Assembly (NCBI GenBank): GCA_047125605.1
Contig: CP138932.1
Location: forward strand, 1,984,001 to 2,048,000
Source: JAKVBK01 sp022447275
GTDB lineage: Bacteria; Pseudomonadota; Alphaproteobacteria; Rhodobacterales; Rhodobacteraceae
Reading direction: 5' to 3'
Length of the DNA: 64,000 nucleotides
The first letter of the stretch is position 1. Each line of letters opens with the position of its first letter. The position numbers and the translations under genes are program-made. Under the pieces are notes generated by a model. That model worked only from the letters and a program-made list of their open reading frames with translations. It had not been told where the DNA came from and did not search any database. Shown piece by piece: positions 26,423 to 36,618 of this stretch.

Positions 26423-27046
26423 ATGTTCGTAACCTTCGAAGGCATCGACGGTTCGGGCAAGTCCACCCAGTTGCGCCTGCTTGCCGACCACCTGCAGGCG
26501 AAGGGACATGAAGTCATCGTGACGCGTGAGCCAGGCGGCTCAGAAGGCGCAGAGGATATTCGGCGTCTCCTTGTGGAAGGCGATCCCGGGCGCTGGTCCG
26601 CCGAGACAGAAGTCCTGCTGTTTACCGCCGCCCGACGCGATCACGTGGAGCGGCTTATTCAGCCGGGGCTCGCAGCAGGTGCCATCGTTGTTTCAGACCG
26701 GTTTGCGGACAGCACCCGGGTCTATCAGGGGGCCACACGGGGCGATTTACGCGCAACGGTGGATGCCCTTCATGCACGCATGATCGCAATGGAACCCGAC
26801 CTGACGCTGGTGATCGACATGGACCCGGACGCCGCGCTGGCCCGTGGGCTTGCCCGCCAGAGCGGCGAAGACCGGTTCGAAGACTTCGGGGCCGCCTTTC
26901 AGCGCAAATTGCGCGACGGTTTTCTGGCTCTGACCGAGGAGTACCCCGACAGGGTTCGCCTTGTAGATGGCAGCCGGGATCGCGAAGCAGTGGCCGCAGA
27001 TGTGGCCGCCATCGTGGATGCAGCCCTTGCTGCACGCCCGTCATGA
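26423..27046 (+). CDS. tmk: Thymidylate kinase
   Basis: A 207-residue kinase of the normal family length. It has the P-loop GIDGSGKS (7-14), TREPGG (34-39), the DR motif (92-93) that contacts dTMP, and a LID region with RQSGEDRFE. It phosphorylates dTMP to dTDP in the cytoplasm. It overlaps holB by four bases (ATGA), a tmk-holB pairing seen in many bacteria. Confidence 0.95.
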   Translation: MFVTFEGIDGSGKSTQLRLLADHLQAKGHEVIVTREPGGSEGAEDIRRLLVEGDPGRWSAETEVLLFTAARRDHVERLIQPGLAAGAIVVSDRFADSTRVYQGATRGDLRATVDALHARMIAMEPDLTLVIDMDPDAALARGLARQSGEDRFEDFGAAFQRKLRDGFLALTEEYPDRVRLVDGSRDREAVAADVAAIVDAALAARPS

Positions 27047-28200
27047 GCCGGAGTGTCCAAGTCCCCATTGCAGATGATTTGCCGGAGGCAGACCGGCTGG
27101 ACGGTACCAGCCATCCGCGCAATACGCCCTCGGTACTCGGGCAGCAGCAAGCGGAAGAAACGCTGCTCAAAGCGCTGGCCTCGGACAGGCTCCATCACGC
27201 TTGGCTGATCATCGGCCCCCTAGGCGTTGGTAAGGCCAGTTTTGCCTGGCGCGCAGCCCGCTTTCTGCTGACGCGGGATGTCTCGGATGGGAACGACATG
27301 TTCGGCGCGCCCCCGCCCGCAGAAAGCCTCGACACGGACCCAGACGACATCATCGTGCGGCGTGCACTGGCCCTGTCAGAGCCGCGCCTCATGCTGTTAC
27401 GGCGCCCCTATGACGAAAAGAACAAGCGGTTCAAACAAGACATTCCGGTTGATAAGGTACGCGAATTGCATCGCTTCTTCGCGTTGTCAGTGCCAGACGG
27501 GGGCCGTCGCGTGGTCATCGTGGATGCCGCGGATGATATGAACACTTCGGCGGCGAATGCTCTTCTAAAGCAGTTGGAAGAACCCCCGGCACACACGGTC
27601 TTTCTGCTGATCTCGCATCGCCCTTCCCGCTTGTTGCCAACGATCCGTTCGCGCTGCAGAGAGTTGCGCTGCGCCCCTCTTCCCGCAGATCTGCTCGTCG
27701 CAGCTATGGCTCAGCAGGAAATCGACGTGCCCGAGGGTACATCAGATGAAGCCCTCTGCACGCTCGCAGGCGGCTCAGTGGGCCGTGCCGCGCAATTAAC
27801 CCTCGGCGAGGGGCTCGCCCTGTATGGCCGGCTGATTGCACTGATGTCCGGTTTGCCAGATTTCGACAGGCAGAAAGCCATTGCCCTCGCTGAATGGACC
27901 ACGGCACGGGATAAACCGGAACGCTTCGATCTGTTCTGCGATCTCCTCGACATGTTCCTGTCACGGCTAGCCCGAACAGGGGCGGCGGGGCCGCCTGCCA
28001 TCGAAGCGGCCCATGGCGAAGGCAAGTTGATGGCGCGCCTGTGCCGCGATGTGCGGCAGGCGCAGAGTTGGGCCGCAGCACAAGACAGGCTGGGGGCAAA
28101 GCTGCGCACAGGTCGCGCCGCCAATCTTGACCCTGCGGCGCTGTTCCTAGATACCATCTTCGAGATTGCCGCAACCGCGAAAGGGCGAGCATCCGCCTGA
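27043..28200 (+). CDS. holB: DNA polymerase III subunit delta'
   Basis: The 385-residue clamp-loader subunit has a modified Walker A GPLGVGKAS (58-66), an AAA+ core with NALLKQLEEPPAHTVFLLIS and the sensor 1-like RSRCRELRCAPLP. As in other delta' proteins the ATP site is probably not catalytic. It works in the polymerase III clamp-loader complex. It is coupled to tmk by a four-base overlap, and tatD follows. Confidence 0.93.
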   Translation: MSRSVQVPIADDLPEADRLDGTSHPRNTPSVLGQQQAEETLLKALASDRLHHAWLIIGPLGVGKASFAWRAARFLLTRDVSDGNDMFGAPPPAESLDTDPDDIIVRRALALSEPRLMLLRRPYDEKNKRFKQDIPVDKVRELHRFFALSVPDGGRRVVIVDAADDMNTSAANALLKQLEEPPAHTVFLLISHRPSRLLPTIRSRCRELRCAPLPADLLVAAMAQQEIDVPEGTSDEALCTLAGGSVGRAAQLTLGEGLALYGRLIALMSGLPDFDRQKAIALAEWTTARDKPERFDLFCDLLDMFLSRLARTGAAGPPAIEAAHGEGKLMARLCRDVRQAQSWAAAQDRLGAKLRTGRAANLDPAALFLDTIFEIAATAKGRASA

Positions 28201-28271
28201 CGCGGATGGGCCCGCAGCGCCGCCAGCCGAGGCCCAGACCGCGCATGCCTGACCGCACCCAGACCACGATC

Positions 28272-29069
28272 ATGGCCCCCTTGGTGGATAGCCATTGCCA
28301 TCTGGATTTTCCCGACTTTGAGGGCCAACTTCCTGACATCATCGCCCGGGCCGTTCAGATGGGCGTGACGCGCATGGTGACCATCTGCACCCGGCTGCGC
28401 AACGAACCCTCAGTTCGCGCCATAGCTGACGCGCATGCTCCGATTTTCTACGCGGCCGGCACACACCCGATGTCCGTAGCAGACGAACCCATGGCGACAC
28501 TTGAACAACTCACAGCCCTTGCAACCCAACCGAAATGCGTGGGCATCGGAGAAACAGGTCTGGATTACCACTACACGGCTGAAACAAAGGGGCTGCAGCA
28601 GGAAAGCTTGCGTCTGCACATCGACGCCGCGCGCCAGACCAACCTGCCTTTGATCATCCACGCGCGCGACGCTGATGATGATATGGCCCGCATCCTTGCA
28701 GAAGAACATGCAGCCGGCACCTATAGCTGCGTGATGCATTGTTTTTCCTCGAGCAAGGCCCTTGCAGAGGCCGCGCTTGATCTGGGCTTCTATTTGTCGA
28801 TGTCGGGCATTGCAGCGTTTCCCCGCTCCAAGGAATTGCGAGACATCTTTGCGGCAGCCCCGATTGACCGCATTCTTGTCGAGACAGATAGCCCCTATCT
28901 GGCGCCGCCGCCCCATCGGGGGAAGCGCAACGAACCGAGTTATGTTGCGCATACAGCGAAGGTAGGGGCCGAGGTTTTTGGGGTACCCCCCGAGGTCTTT
29001 GCCCGGCAGACAACCGAAAATTTTGACAGGCTGTTCTGGAAAGCCGCTGCATGGCAGGACGCCGCATAA
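28272..29069 (+). CDS. tatD: TatD-family metal-dependent DNase
   Basis: The 265-residue TIM-barrel hydrolase has the N-terminal metal motif SHCH (7-10), IGETGLDYH, HARDADDD, VMHCFSS and ETDSPYLAP in canonical order. ATG 28272 is chosen because conserved sequence begins there; ATGs at 28206 and 28245 would add an unconserved Arg/Pro-rich leader. Its stop overlaps the next start (TAATG). Part of the common tmk-holB-(metG)-tatD-MBL order; metG is not found between holB and tatD here. Confidence 0.92.
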   Translation: MAPLVDSHCHLDFPDFEGQLPDIIARAVQMGVTRMVTICTRLRNEPSVRAIADAHAPIFYAAGTHPMSVADEPMATLEQLTALATQPKCVGIGETGLDYHYTAETKGLQQESLRLHIDAARQTNLPLIIHARDADDDMARILAEEHAAGTYSCVMHCFSSSKALAEAALDLGFYLSMSGIAAFPRSKELRDIFAAAPIDRILVETDSPYLAPPPHRGKRNEPSYVAHTAKVGAEVFGVPPEVFARQTTENFDRLFWKAAAWQDAA

Positions 29070-29881
29070 TGGCAGAATTGCGGATCACCATTCTTGGATG
29101 TGGCTCATCGGGCGGTGTGCCCCGTATCGGCGGCCATTGGGGCGACTGTGACCCGAACGATCCACGCAACAGACGCCGGCGCTGCTCTATCCTTGTTGAA
29201 CGTGAGGATGAGGGGGGCACGACCCGCGTGCTGGTCGATACGTCCCCCGACATGAACAACCAATTGCTCGATGCCGGCATCGGCACATTGGATGGGGTGG
29301 TCTATACCCATTCCCACGCAGATCATGTCCATGGCATCGATGACCTGCGCATGATCGTATTCAACATGCGGCAGCGTTTGCCCGTCTGGGCAGAGGAAGT
29401 CACCCGCTCGGATTTGCTGAAACGCTTCGGATATGCCTTCATTCAGCCTGAAGGCTCCCCCTACCCGCCCATCCTGGAACTGCACGACATTCCCGGCAGT
29501 CGCATCAAGGAGCCGCTGTCGATCCCAGGCGCGGGCGGCCCGATCGACTTCCAACCATTTCTCGTGGGGCATGGCATGTTGGACGCGCTCGGCTTCCGGG
29601 TGGCGAATGTCGCCTATACGCCGGATGTGATCGAGATCTACCCCGAAAGTTGGGCTGCTCTGGAAGGGCTCGATTGCTGGATCGTCGACGCCTTGCGGCG
29701 CAGCCCTCATCCCTCGCATTCGCATCTCGAAAATACGCTCGAATGGATTGAACAGGCCCAGCCCCGGCAAGCCGTGCTGACGAACATGCATATCGATCTC
29801 GACTACGTGACCGTGGCTCAAGAAACCCCAGACAACGTCATGCCCGCCCATGATGGGCTAGTCTTGCGGTTCGAGGTCTGA
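29069..29881 (+). CDS. MBL-fold metallohydrolase (PhnP-like)
   Basis: The 270-residue metallo-beta-lactamase-fold protein has the metal motif HSHADH (81-86), the opening LGCGSSGGVPRIG typical of the PhnP/tRNase Z-like branch, and HSHLENTLEW with later conserved His residues. It starts within the tatD stop codon. PhnP hydrolyses cyclic ribosyl phosphates, but homologues linked to tatD are widespread outside phosphonate loci and their role is unsettled. Cytoplasmic. Confidence 0.85.
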   Translation: MAELRITILGCGSSGGVPRIGGHWGDCDPNDPRNRRRRCSILVEREDEGGTTRVLVDTSPDMNNQLLDAGIGTLDGVVYTHSHADHVHGIDDLRMIVFNMRQRLPVWAEEVTRSDLLKRFGYAFIQPEGSPYPPILELHDIPGSRIKEPLSIPGAGGPIDFQPFLVGHGMLDALGFRVANVAYTPDVIEIYPESWAALEGLDCWIVDALRRSPHPSHSHLENTLEWIEQAQPRQAVLTNMHIDLDYVTVAQETPDNVMPAHDGLVLRFEV

Positions 29882-29920
29882 CCCCTGGGCGCGCTTGTCG
29901 AAGTCATCCTCCCGGTCTTT

Positions 29921-30817
29921 TTGGTGATCGGGTTTGGATACCTGTCGGTCTGGAAAGGCTGGTTTACCCGCGAAGGCGCTGATGTGTTGATGAAGTTCAC
30001 CCAGAACTTCGCGATTCCCTGCCTGCTGTTCAGCGCCATCGCCAGACTGGATCTGGCTGCCGATTTCGATTGGAAGCTTCTGGCAGTTTATTTTACGGCT
30101 GCAGGTACATGCTTTGTGCTGGGCATGATCGGCGCACGCCATCTGTTCGGGCGCCCCTGGCCCGATGCCGTGGCGATTGGATTTGTGTGCCTGTTTGCCA
30201 ATTCCGTGTTGCTCGGGCTGCCAATTACCGAGCGCGCATACGGCGCCGATGCTTTGGGGCCGAACTATGCAATCATCTCTATCCATGCCGCCTTCTGTTA
30301 CACAGTGGGCATCATTTCGATGGAGATCGCCCTGTCGGAGAAGAGCAAAGGCGCCATTGCCATCTTGAACAGCGTGATCCGCGCGGTGTTCCGAAATGCC
30401 CTTGTGCTGGGCTTGGCTGCGGGGTTTGTCGTGAATATCCTGTCGATCCCTGTTCCGGGCGTGGTGTGGGACGGCCTCGGCTTGATGGTGCAGGCAGCGA
30501 TACCGGCAGCCCTGTTCGGCCTCGGCGGGATCCTCGTGCAGTACCGGCCCGAAGGTGACCTTCTCACAATCGCATTCTGCCTCTTGGTGACCCTCGTGAT
30601 CTGCCCTGCACTGGTGTTCGTGGGCGGTTCTGTGAGTGGATTGGAAGTCCAGCAATTCCGCTCTGTTGTTTTGAACGGCGCAATGGCGCCGGGCGTAAAT
30701 GTCTATGTGTTCGCAAACATGTACGGCGTTGCCAAACGGGTTGCGGCTTCCACCGTGTTGCTTGGCACCGGCCTGTCTATTTTCACAGTCTGGATTTGGC
30801 TTTCCTTGCTTCCGTAG
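29921..30817 (+). CDS. Auxin efflux carrier (AEC) family permease
   Basis: This membrane protein has about ten hydrophobic segments and AEC-type blocks such as QNFAIPCLLF, NSVLLGLPI and an AAIPAALFGLGG helix. The first ATG/GTG/TTG-type start is GTG 29921 (298 residues), but the same frame is open back to the previous stop. The upstream codons read GALVEVILPVFL, the usual first helix of the family. A CTG at 29885 with GAGGT ahead of it could therefore be the true start. Substrates of bacterial AEC carriers are mostly small organic anions; this one is unassigned. Confidence 0.85.
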   Translation: MVIGFGYLSVWKGWFTREGADVLMKFTQNFAIPCLLFSAIARLDLAADFDWKLLAVYFTAAGTCFVLGMIGARHLFGRPWPDAVAIGFVCLFANSVLLGLPITERAYGADALGPNYAIISIHAAFCYTVGIISMEIALSEKSKGAIAILNSVIRAVFRNALVLGLAAGFVVNILSIPVPGVVWDGLGLMVQAAIPAALFGLGGILVQYRPEGDLLTIAFCLLVTLVICPALVFVGGSVSGLEVQQFRSVVLNGAMAPGVNVYVFANMYGVAKRVAASTVLLGTGLSIFTVWIWLSLLP

Positions 30818-30939
30818 ACGCGGCCAGACGCTTCCACACCCTTTTCAGAGACCAAGACATCGACATGCGGCGGATTTTCCTCTTGGCTGACGGATTTGCA
30901 TACGTATGCTATATCGCACAAAACTAAGGGAGAAACACT

Positions 30940-31905
30940 ATGACACCAGCAGACATGCAAGCGCGACTGGTTCGATATGGTGATTTGATCCCTTGCCGCA
31001 CCGCGTTCATTGATGCGCACACGCCAGGCTCTGATCTGAAAGAGAACTTCACAATCATTGGAGGCGGCGTATCGGAGGCCGCCGACCAGCATGTGCATCT
31101 CACGATCCCACACGGCTTCAATATCGGGGCCGCAGGCCAACCTCCCAAGTGCCGCAACTCTCTCCATAGCCACCGCACTGCCGAAGTCTTCTTTGTGCTG
31201 TCAGGCAGATGGCGCTTTTTCTGGGGGCGCTACGGGACCGCCGGCGAAGTGGTTCTGGAAAAAGGTGACATCTTCAATATCCCAACAGGCATATTCCGCG
31301 GCTTCGAAAATATTGGAGATGATTACGGGATGATCATGGCGATCCTTGGCGGTGATGATGCCGGTGGCGGGGTCATCTGGGCGCCGCAAGTCATTGAGGA
31401 TGCCGCAGCGCACGGGCTTGTTCTGTCAGAGGAAGGCAAGCTCTATGACACGAAAGACGGCGCGCGCTTGCCAGATGGGGTAGGCCCCATGCCCGTTCTG
31501 TCCGAAGAACAGCTGGCCGCATATCCAGAACCAAGCACAGCGGACGTCGTTCCAAATTATGTTGCGCGCTACTGGGACATGATCGCACTTGCGGATCGAT
31601 CACCAGCGCGTGTGATCGGCGCGGATGCAATGCTGAGAGATCGACCTGGCTTTGAAGTTGCCCTGATTACCCGCGCCTCAGCCTCGTCTGATATGCATCA
31701 GCACGACAAACCGTCAGTGCTAATGCCCGTTACTGGGCACTGGCGTGTTACCTGGCAAGGCGGGGATCTTGTCATGGCGCCGGGCGATACGCTTTCTGTG
31801 CCCGAAGGCGTTTTGCACAGCGCAGTGCCAGCCATGACAGGCGGAGCCGCGATGTATCACATTATTGGTACGGATGATCCCGCAGGTGCGACCATGGCGA
31901 TCTGA
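30940..31905 (+). CDS. Two-cupin-domain protein
   Basis: The 321-residue protein has two cupin barrels. The first (about 60-150) has LHSHRTAEVFFVLSG and GDIFNIPTGIFRGFEN. The second (about 245-315) has DMHQHDKPSVLMPVTGHW and GDTLSVPEGVLHS. Both keep the HxH...E/H...H type metal pattern at least partly. The layout resembles bicupin dioxygenases such as gentisate 1,2-dioxygenase, but length and motifs are not diagnostic. An AAGGGAGA ribosome site precedes the ATG. It has its own upstream gap and is probably monocistronic. Confidence 0.75.
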   Translation: MTPADMQARLVRYGDLIPCRTAFIDAHTPGSDLKENFTIIGGGVSEAADQHVHLTIPHGFNIGAAGQPPKCRNSLHSHRTAEVFFVLSGRWRFFWGRYGTAGEVVLEKGDIFNIPTGIFRGFENIGDDYGMIMAILGGDDAGGGVIWAPQVIEDAAAHGLVLSEEGKLYDTKDGARLPDGVGPMPVLSEEQLAAYPEPSTADVVPNYVARYWDMIALADRSPARVIGADAMLRDRPGFEVALITRASASSDMHQHDKPSVLMPVTGHWRVTWQGGDLVMAPGDTLSVPEGVLHSAVPAMTGGAAMYHIIGTDDPAGATMAI

Positions 31906-32073
31906 CGATACGAACAAAGGATTCTCAGACATCCTTCTGATGCTGCCCCAGTCATTGGTGACACCAAACACCTGAAACCGACTCTCTCACCGAAATTCCC
32001 CGCATCTGAGTGCGAAAACCGCTTGCACTTCGCCAACAGACCGCTAGAACGCGTCCATCGCCAGACAGGCAAT

Positions 32074-32148
<75 letters not shown>

Positions 32149-32780
32149 TCAAATCCGCAAATCTTTATAGTTTAATGTTGACCTTCCCGGATATCGCGGG
32201 GCGGATGTTCAGAAAGTGTTTTCAACCTCGGTACCTACTCTGCCGGGGAGATATGGAAAATGCGTAAGGCACGAGTACAAGTATTGTAAGGGACTCACCA
32301 CTCTCCATCTCAACGTTTCGCACCGATGATCCCAATGTAGTCAAAGTAAAAACGCGCCGCTGCCAGCCACAAAACGTGGGGGGCACAAATCCCGCAGATA
32401 CAGTTGTTAGGCTTAACGGCCCGACCAAATAATCACACCTTGGTTCGACCTATTTCCAATAGCTATATTGCCTCAACCTGTCTGGCTCACGCGCCGAGTT
32501 GACCGGAACGCCCCAAAAGCCACGGATACGGTGATATCTGGTCCTGAGCGATCGCTATCAACTTCTTAAGGACAAGAAGGCGGACGACATTGCATGGTCC
32601 CTTCTAACGTTCCGCCCATACAACTCAGCCAATGCCGCCGCCGATGATCCCTGAACGTCCCCAAACTGTCCAAAAATCAGAACCTTGACCCAGCCTAAGA
32701 CGAAAAAACCCTTCCACAACCCACTTATACCGGAGGATAAAACAGATAGCGCTATCCTCACTCTACTAGGGTCTCGAAGC
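32149..32780. other. Gap between tRNA-Thr and histidine kinase block
   Basis: About 630 bases without a supported gene. Short frames on both strands have no recognisable motif. Sitting between a tRNA 3' end and AT-rich genes, it could hold worn remnants of an integration event. I saw no second copy of the tRNA 3' end. Confidence 0.4.
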
Positions 32781-34307
32781 CTATCCGTGCATAGCTTCGA
32801 CGATACAGTCGTTTAATTCAGACTTTTTCATGGGCTTGGATATAAATTTACAAGATGCAATCGTTGGCTCAAAAGCTTGAATATTGGTCATAGGGAAACC
32901 GGACATAAAGATTATCGTTTCTATATCCGTCTGTTCCTTAATACGTTTTGCTAGATCCGTACCCTGTAAATTTCCAGGCATGACAATATCAGTCAGTATG
33001 AAATCAAATTCTTGGTCTTTCTCTATTATAGTCATTGCTGCATCTCCCGACTCAGCAGAAACGACAGCAATGCCAAATGACGAAATCATTTTCTCTATGA
33101 TCTTTCGAAGTGGAGCTTCATCCTCGACGAGCAAGCAACGCATATTTTCCAAACTACTCTTGGGCACCCAAGGCAAAGTTACATCACGAATGGCCGAAAC
33201 ACGATGTTCAAGAGGGAATGCTAGATGCACAACAGTACCAATATCGGGTTGACTATCCAGTAAAATATGGGCGCCAGTCTGGTCGACAAATTCCTTTACT
33301 ATTGAGAGACCTAACCCTGTCCCTTGACCATCAAGTTTTGTTGTAAAAAACGGATCGAATATCTTGGAACGGTTACGCGGGTCTATTCCAACACCATTGT
33401 CGGCAATTGAAACATACAGGAAGTCATCTGCCGACAAACTACGATCCTCCAAATAATCTTTGAAGATAAAGTTACTTGCAGTCAGCTCCTCGCGTGCAAC
33501 AATTTCAACTTTACCGCCGCCAGAGAGCGCGTCCCTTGCGTTGATGCACAGGTTCAATAATGCATTCTGTAAAATTTTTTTATTTGATTTAATGCTGGGA
33601 AGAGTCTCGGGGACATCAATATGCACTTCAATACTCTCAGACTCAGCGCCAACAAATATCGCCTCCACAAAGTCGAAGGCCCCTTGCAAACTTACTGGCT
33701 CGACGTGCATTTCCCTCGCAACAGACACACCTAAAATATTTCGCGCCAATTCCTTTCCTTCATGAGCACAAATAAGCGCCGCATCTTGCAGCTTCCTAAT
33801 CTCACGTAACGAAGTTTCCTCCTGCGCAAGCTCAATACTGCCCGCCAAAACAGCGAGGATATTGTTAAAATCATGTACAATGCTGCTTGCCGTCGCCTCA
33901 ATATTTGAAGATTTTTCATATCGACGCAATCGTAATTCAGTGTTGTACTGATCAGTTATGTTTATCGCAACACCACTTGCTCCAATCACTTCAGCATTTG
34001 CACCCAAAATTGGAAACACCACCTCTAAGATCCTATAATTATATCTATTTGCTGAGACACTATATTGTAATTTTATCTTTTGGCCCTGCAGCACCAATTC
34101 ATAATCACTGCGCACTGCCATTCTCTCATCTTGGCATGCGAGACTTATCTTGGCTTCCAAACCATTTTCATACTCGTTCATTTCATCAATTGAATGACCA
34201 AAGAGCTTTTCTTGGAAATCAGACCAAATCAAATATTTTTTCTTATGATAAGACCACTCCCAAAAACCCAAATCAACCAATTCGAGAATCTGTTCCACAT
34301 TGAGCAT
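32781..34307 (-). CDS. Hybrid sensor histidine kinase with C-terminal receiver
   Basis: The 508-residue cytoplasmic protein has a PAS domain (about 1-125). A dimerisation/phosphoacceptor helix follows with SSIVHDFNNILAVL, giving phosphoacceptor His145. The HATPase domain has GTGLGLSIVKEF, and the receiver domain (about 385-505) has FILTDIVMPG and SKPMKK, the expected phospho-Asp and conserved Lys. No membrane segment is seen, so it senses an internal signal. It lies 45 bases downstream of a second kinase on the same strand and is visibly AT-richer than its surroundings, suggesting acquisition. The output partner is unknown. Confidence 0.88.
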   Translation of the reverse strand: MLNVEQILELVDLGFWEWSYHKKKYLIWSDFQEKLFGHSIDEMNEYENGLEAKISLACQDERMAVRSDYELVLQGQKIKLQYSVSANRYNYRILEVVFPILGANAEVIGASGVAINITDQYNTELRLRRYEKSSNIEATASSIVHDFNNILAVLAGSIELAQEETSLREIRKLQDAALICAHEGKELARNILGVSVAREMHVEPVSLQGAFDFVEAIFVGAESESIEVHIDVPETLPSIKSNKKILQNALLNLCINARDALSGGGKVEIVAREELTASNFIFKDYLEDRSLSADDFLYVSIADNGVGIDPRNRSKIFDPFFTTKLDGQGTGLGLSIVKEFVDQTGAHILLDSQPDIGTVVHLAFPLEHRVSAIRDVTLPWVPKSSLENMRCLLVEDEAPLRKIIEKMISSFGIAVVSAESGDAAMTIIEKDQEFDFILTDIVMPGNLQGTDLAKRIKEQTDIETIIFMSGFPMTNIQAFEPTIASCKFISKPMKKSELNDCIVEAMHG

Positions 34308-34352
34308 GTTAACTTTCCAAAATTATAAAGCGCCGATAGACCTTACGCTGCA

Positions 34353-36350
34353 CTAAGAGCCCGTATCACAGGCGGGAAAATACAAACTCACGCTCGTTCC
34401 CACACCTAGCTTACTTTCAATGGTAACGCAGCCTTCAGATTGTTCGAGGAACCCCTGTATACTGGACAGCCCCAGTCCAGCTCCATTGGCTACACTTTTT
34501 GTTGTAAAAAAGGGTTCAAAAGCTCTGTTCATTATACTGTTTGGCATTCCAACACCGTCATCAGAAACTTTAACGCAAACGTATTCTCCTGGCTTCAAAT
34601 TTCTCAATTCACTAGCCATCTCTTCTGTGGCCTGAAAGTTTTCAATACTGACAGTTATACTTCCAGCAACATCAATTGCTTCAGATGCATTGGTAAAAAT
34701 TGTCTTCAATGACTTCGTAAAACCTGTGGGGTCTACCCAAATTTGTTTGACATCTCTTGAAATCTGGACACTGGACCCTTGTGTTTCAGATAAAATTTCA
34801 TCGAGCAGCCCTTGGATCTTAGCACCGCTATCAAGTATGGAAATCACTTCTGGTCGCAACGGCGCAGTTTGAGAAAAAGACTGCAATCGAGCGGTAAGTT
34901 CTCGGCCGCGCTCCAAGGCCTCCATACCAACGTCAATCAGAAAAGACTTTTCCTTCAAATCTCTTTCTTCTTGCAAAAGCTCCATTGAACCCATGACCGT
35001 CGCAAGCACATTATTTATGTCATGCGACACACCACCCGCCAATTGCTGAAATGCGCTCATTCGACTTGTTTCATCAGTCTTTTTCTGTGATAGTCTCTCA
35101 CCAGTAATATCACGCAGGGTGCCCGTTATAAAAACAACTTCTCCTGCGCTATCTGAAATGGTATCAGCAAAAATTTCGACAATTCTCCGCTCTCCTTTTC
35201 GGGTAGTTATTCTCGCTTCAAATTTAAAGGGCCTTTTGTCCTTGTAGCTTGCGTTGGCCAGTTCCTCTCCGTGGCTCCAATCTTCTTCATTATAAAGTTT
35301 CTTTACAGCATCAATGGTTGGCTCGAATTCCAGGCGCTCTAGCGCATGTATTCGGTAAACCTCAGCGGACCATAAAAGTTCATCTGATTGAGGAAAATAT
35401 TGCCAATGTCCTATTTTGGCGTGCCGTTCGGATCGTGATAGAAGGGCAGTTGACTCGACAAGCTTTGAGACATCAGAAACTGAACAGACCATTCGGACTG
35501 GCTGCCCCGAGCTATCCCATGCGGCCTGTCCCCTTAGTGAGACATCAACCCAACACCCACTTTGGTGACACATTTGCACTTGCTCTTGGAACGCGTGACC
35601 ATTTTCCAGGTGTGCTTCAATTGCGGTTCTTACTCGATTACGCTGTATCGATCGAATAGATGATAGGAAATCTTCAAGGCTTTTTATATTCGCCATCGCT
35701 CCATCAATCGGAAGAGAATCTGCGCCACAACACGCTGTAAAACTCTCAGGAGTTGCTATCTCCCAATCCCAGAACCAATCACCTGAGGCCTGCAAAACCA
35801 GGTCTAATTGTTGTTCGCGCGTTGTTTTGACATATCCTTCTGTTCTTAAGAGGATTTCCCCATCAACCATTTCCGCGAACATTCTCAGGTCTTTATGCTC
35901 TTGCTCAGTCCAATCTCTAGGCTGGCTATCGATCGCACACAAAGCGCCGATCGGCTGCTGTTCACAATTATGGATAGGGACACCAATGTATGCGACGACA
36001 TCGAGATCTCTTATTGCAAGATTGTTTTTGAGAAGATCATCCAGCCTCGCATCACTGACTATTAGTGGTTCGCCACTTTTTTTAACATACTGGCAAAAGG
36101 AGTGCGAAAGCGGCGTTTCGCAAAGCGTACGCCATGGCTCCGCTAGGCCCTGTTGGCTTGTGAAATACTGACGGTCTTCACCCTCTTCAACGATTGAGAC
36201 GAGCGCGACAGGTGTGTTCAGAAGCCTAGTGGTCAGTTGGGTTATCCTGTCCATCGCCGCGTCTCGGGGTGAGTCAACAAGGCCCAAGTCATCTGTGCTT
36301 GGAGCAGGTACCAGAAACTTTGGCGTCTTGCTGTCTGTATCAGGGTTCAT
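34353..36350 (-). CDS. GAF-PAS sensor histidine kinase
   Basis: The 665-residue soluble kinase starts with a GAF domain (about 25-170, with LSHSFCQYV and PIGALCAID). Two PAS-type domains follow (about 180-295 and 300-415), then the His box GVSHDINNVLATV and an HATPase domain ending with GAGLGLSSIQGF. There is no receiver. GAF domains of this kind bind small ligands or chromophores; the PCB/BV-attaching Cys context of phytochromes is not obvious. Upstream partner of the hybrid kinase in an apparent two-gene operon without a response regulator gene. AT-rich composition as for its partner. Confidence 0.85.
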   Translation of the reverse strand: MNPDTDSKTPKFLVPAPSTDDLGLVDSPRDAAMDRITQLTTRLLNTPVALVSIVEEGEDRQYFTSQQGLAEPWRTLCETPLSHSFCQYVKKSGEPLIVSDARLDDLLKNNLAIRDLDVVAYIGVPIHNCEQQPIGALCAIDSQPRDWTEQEHKDLRMFAEMVDGEILLRTEGYVKTTREQQLDLVLQASGDWFWDWEIATPESFTACCGADSLPIDGAMANIKSLEDFLSSIRSIQRNRVRTAIEAHLENGHAFQEQVQMCHQSGCWVDVSLRGQAAWDSSGQPVRMVCSVSDVSKLVESTALLSRSERHAKIGHWQYFPQSDELLWSAEVYRIHALERLEFEPTIDAVKKLYNEEDWSHGEELANASYKDKRPFKFEARITTRKGERRIVEIFADTISDSAGEVVFITGTLRDITGERLSQKKTDETSRMSAFQQLAGGVSHDINNVLATVMGSMELLQEERDLKEKSFLIDVGMEALERGRELTARLQSFSQTAPLRPEVISILDSGAKIQGLLDEILSETQGSSVQISRDVKQIWVDPTGFTKSLKTIFTNASEAIDVAGSITVSIENFQATEEMASELRNLKPGEYVCVKVSDDGVGMPNSIMNRAFEPFFTTKSVANGAGLGLSSIQGFLEQSEGCVTIESKLGVGTSVSLYFPACDTGS

Positions 36351-36618
36351 AAGGCTGCCCTTTACATTTAATCAGGGCACAAAAGGATTTATGCAGCTAA
36401 AATGGACTGCGCACTATACTTCGACCCTAGTCGCTTTAGTTTAGTAGTTTATGCCGTTCTGCCAAGGCTTGTGTGCTTCGGACAGTTTCAAACCCTCAGA
36501 CAAGGTTACTGTCATAGCGATAGGCGCGCACCACTTGGCTCTGCTGGCGTCGGACTTAACAGTGGAGTCGTTTCCCGCTGGGCGTAAATCGACACCTACG
36601 ACAGAAGAAAGGGCGCGT

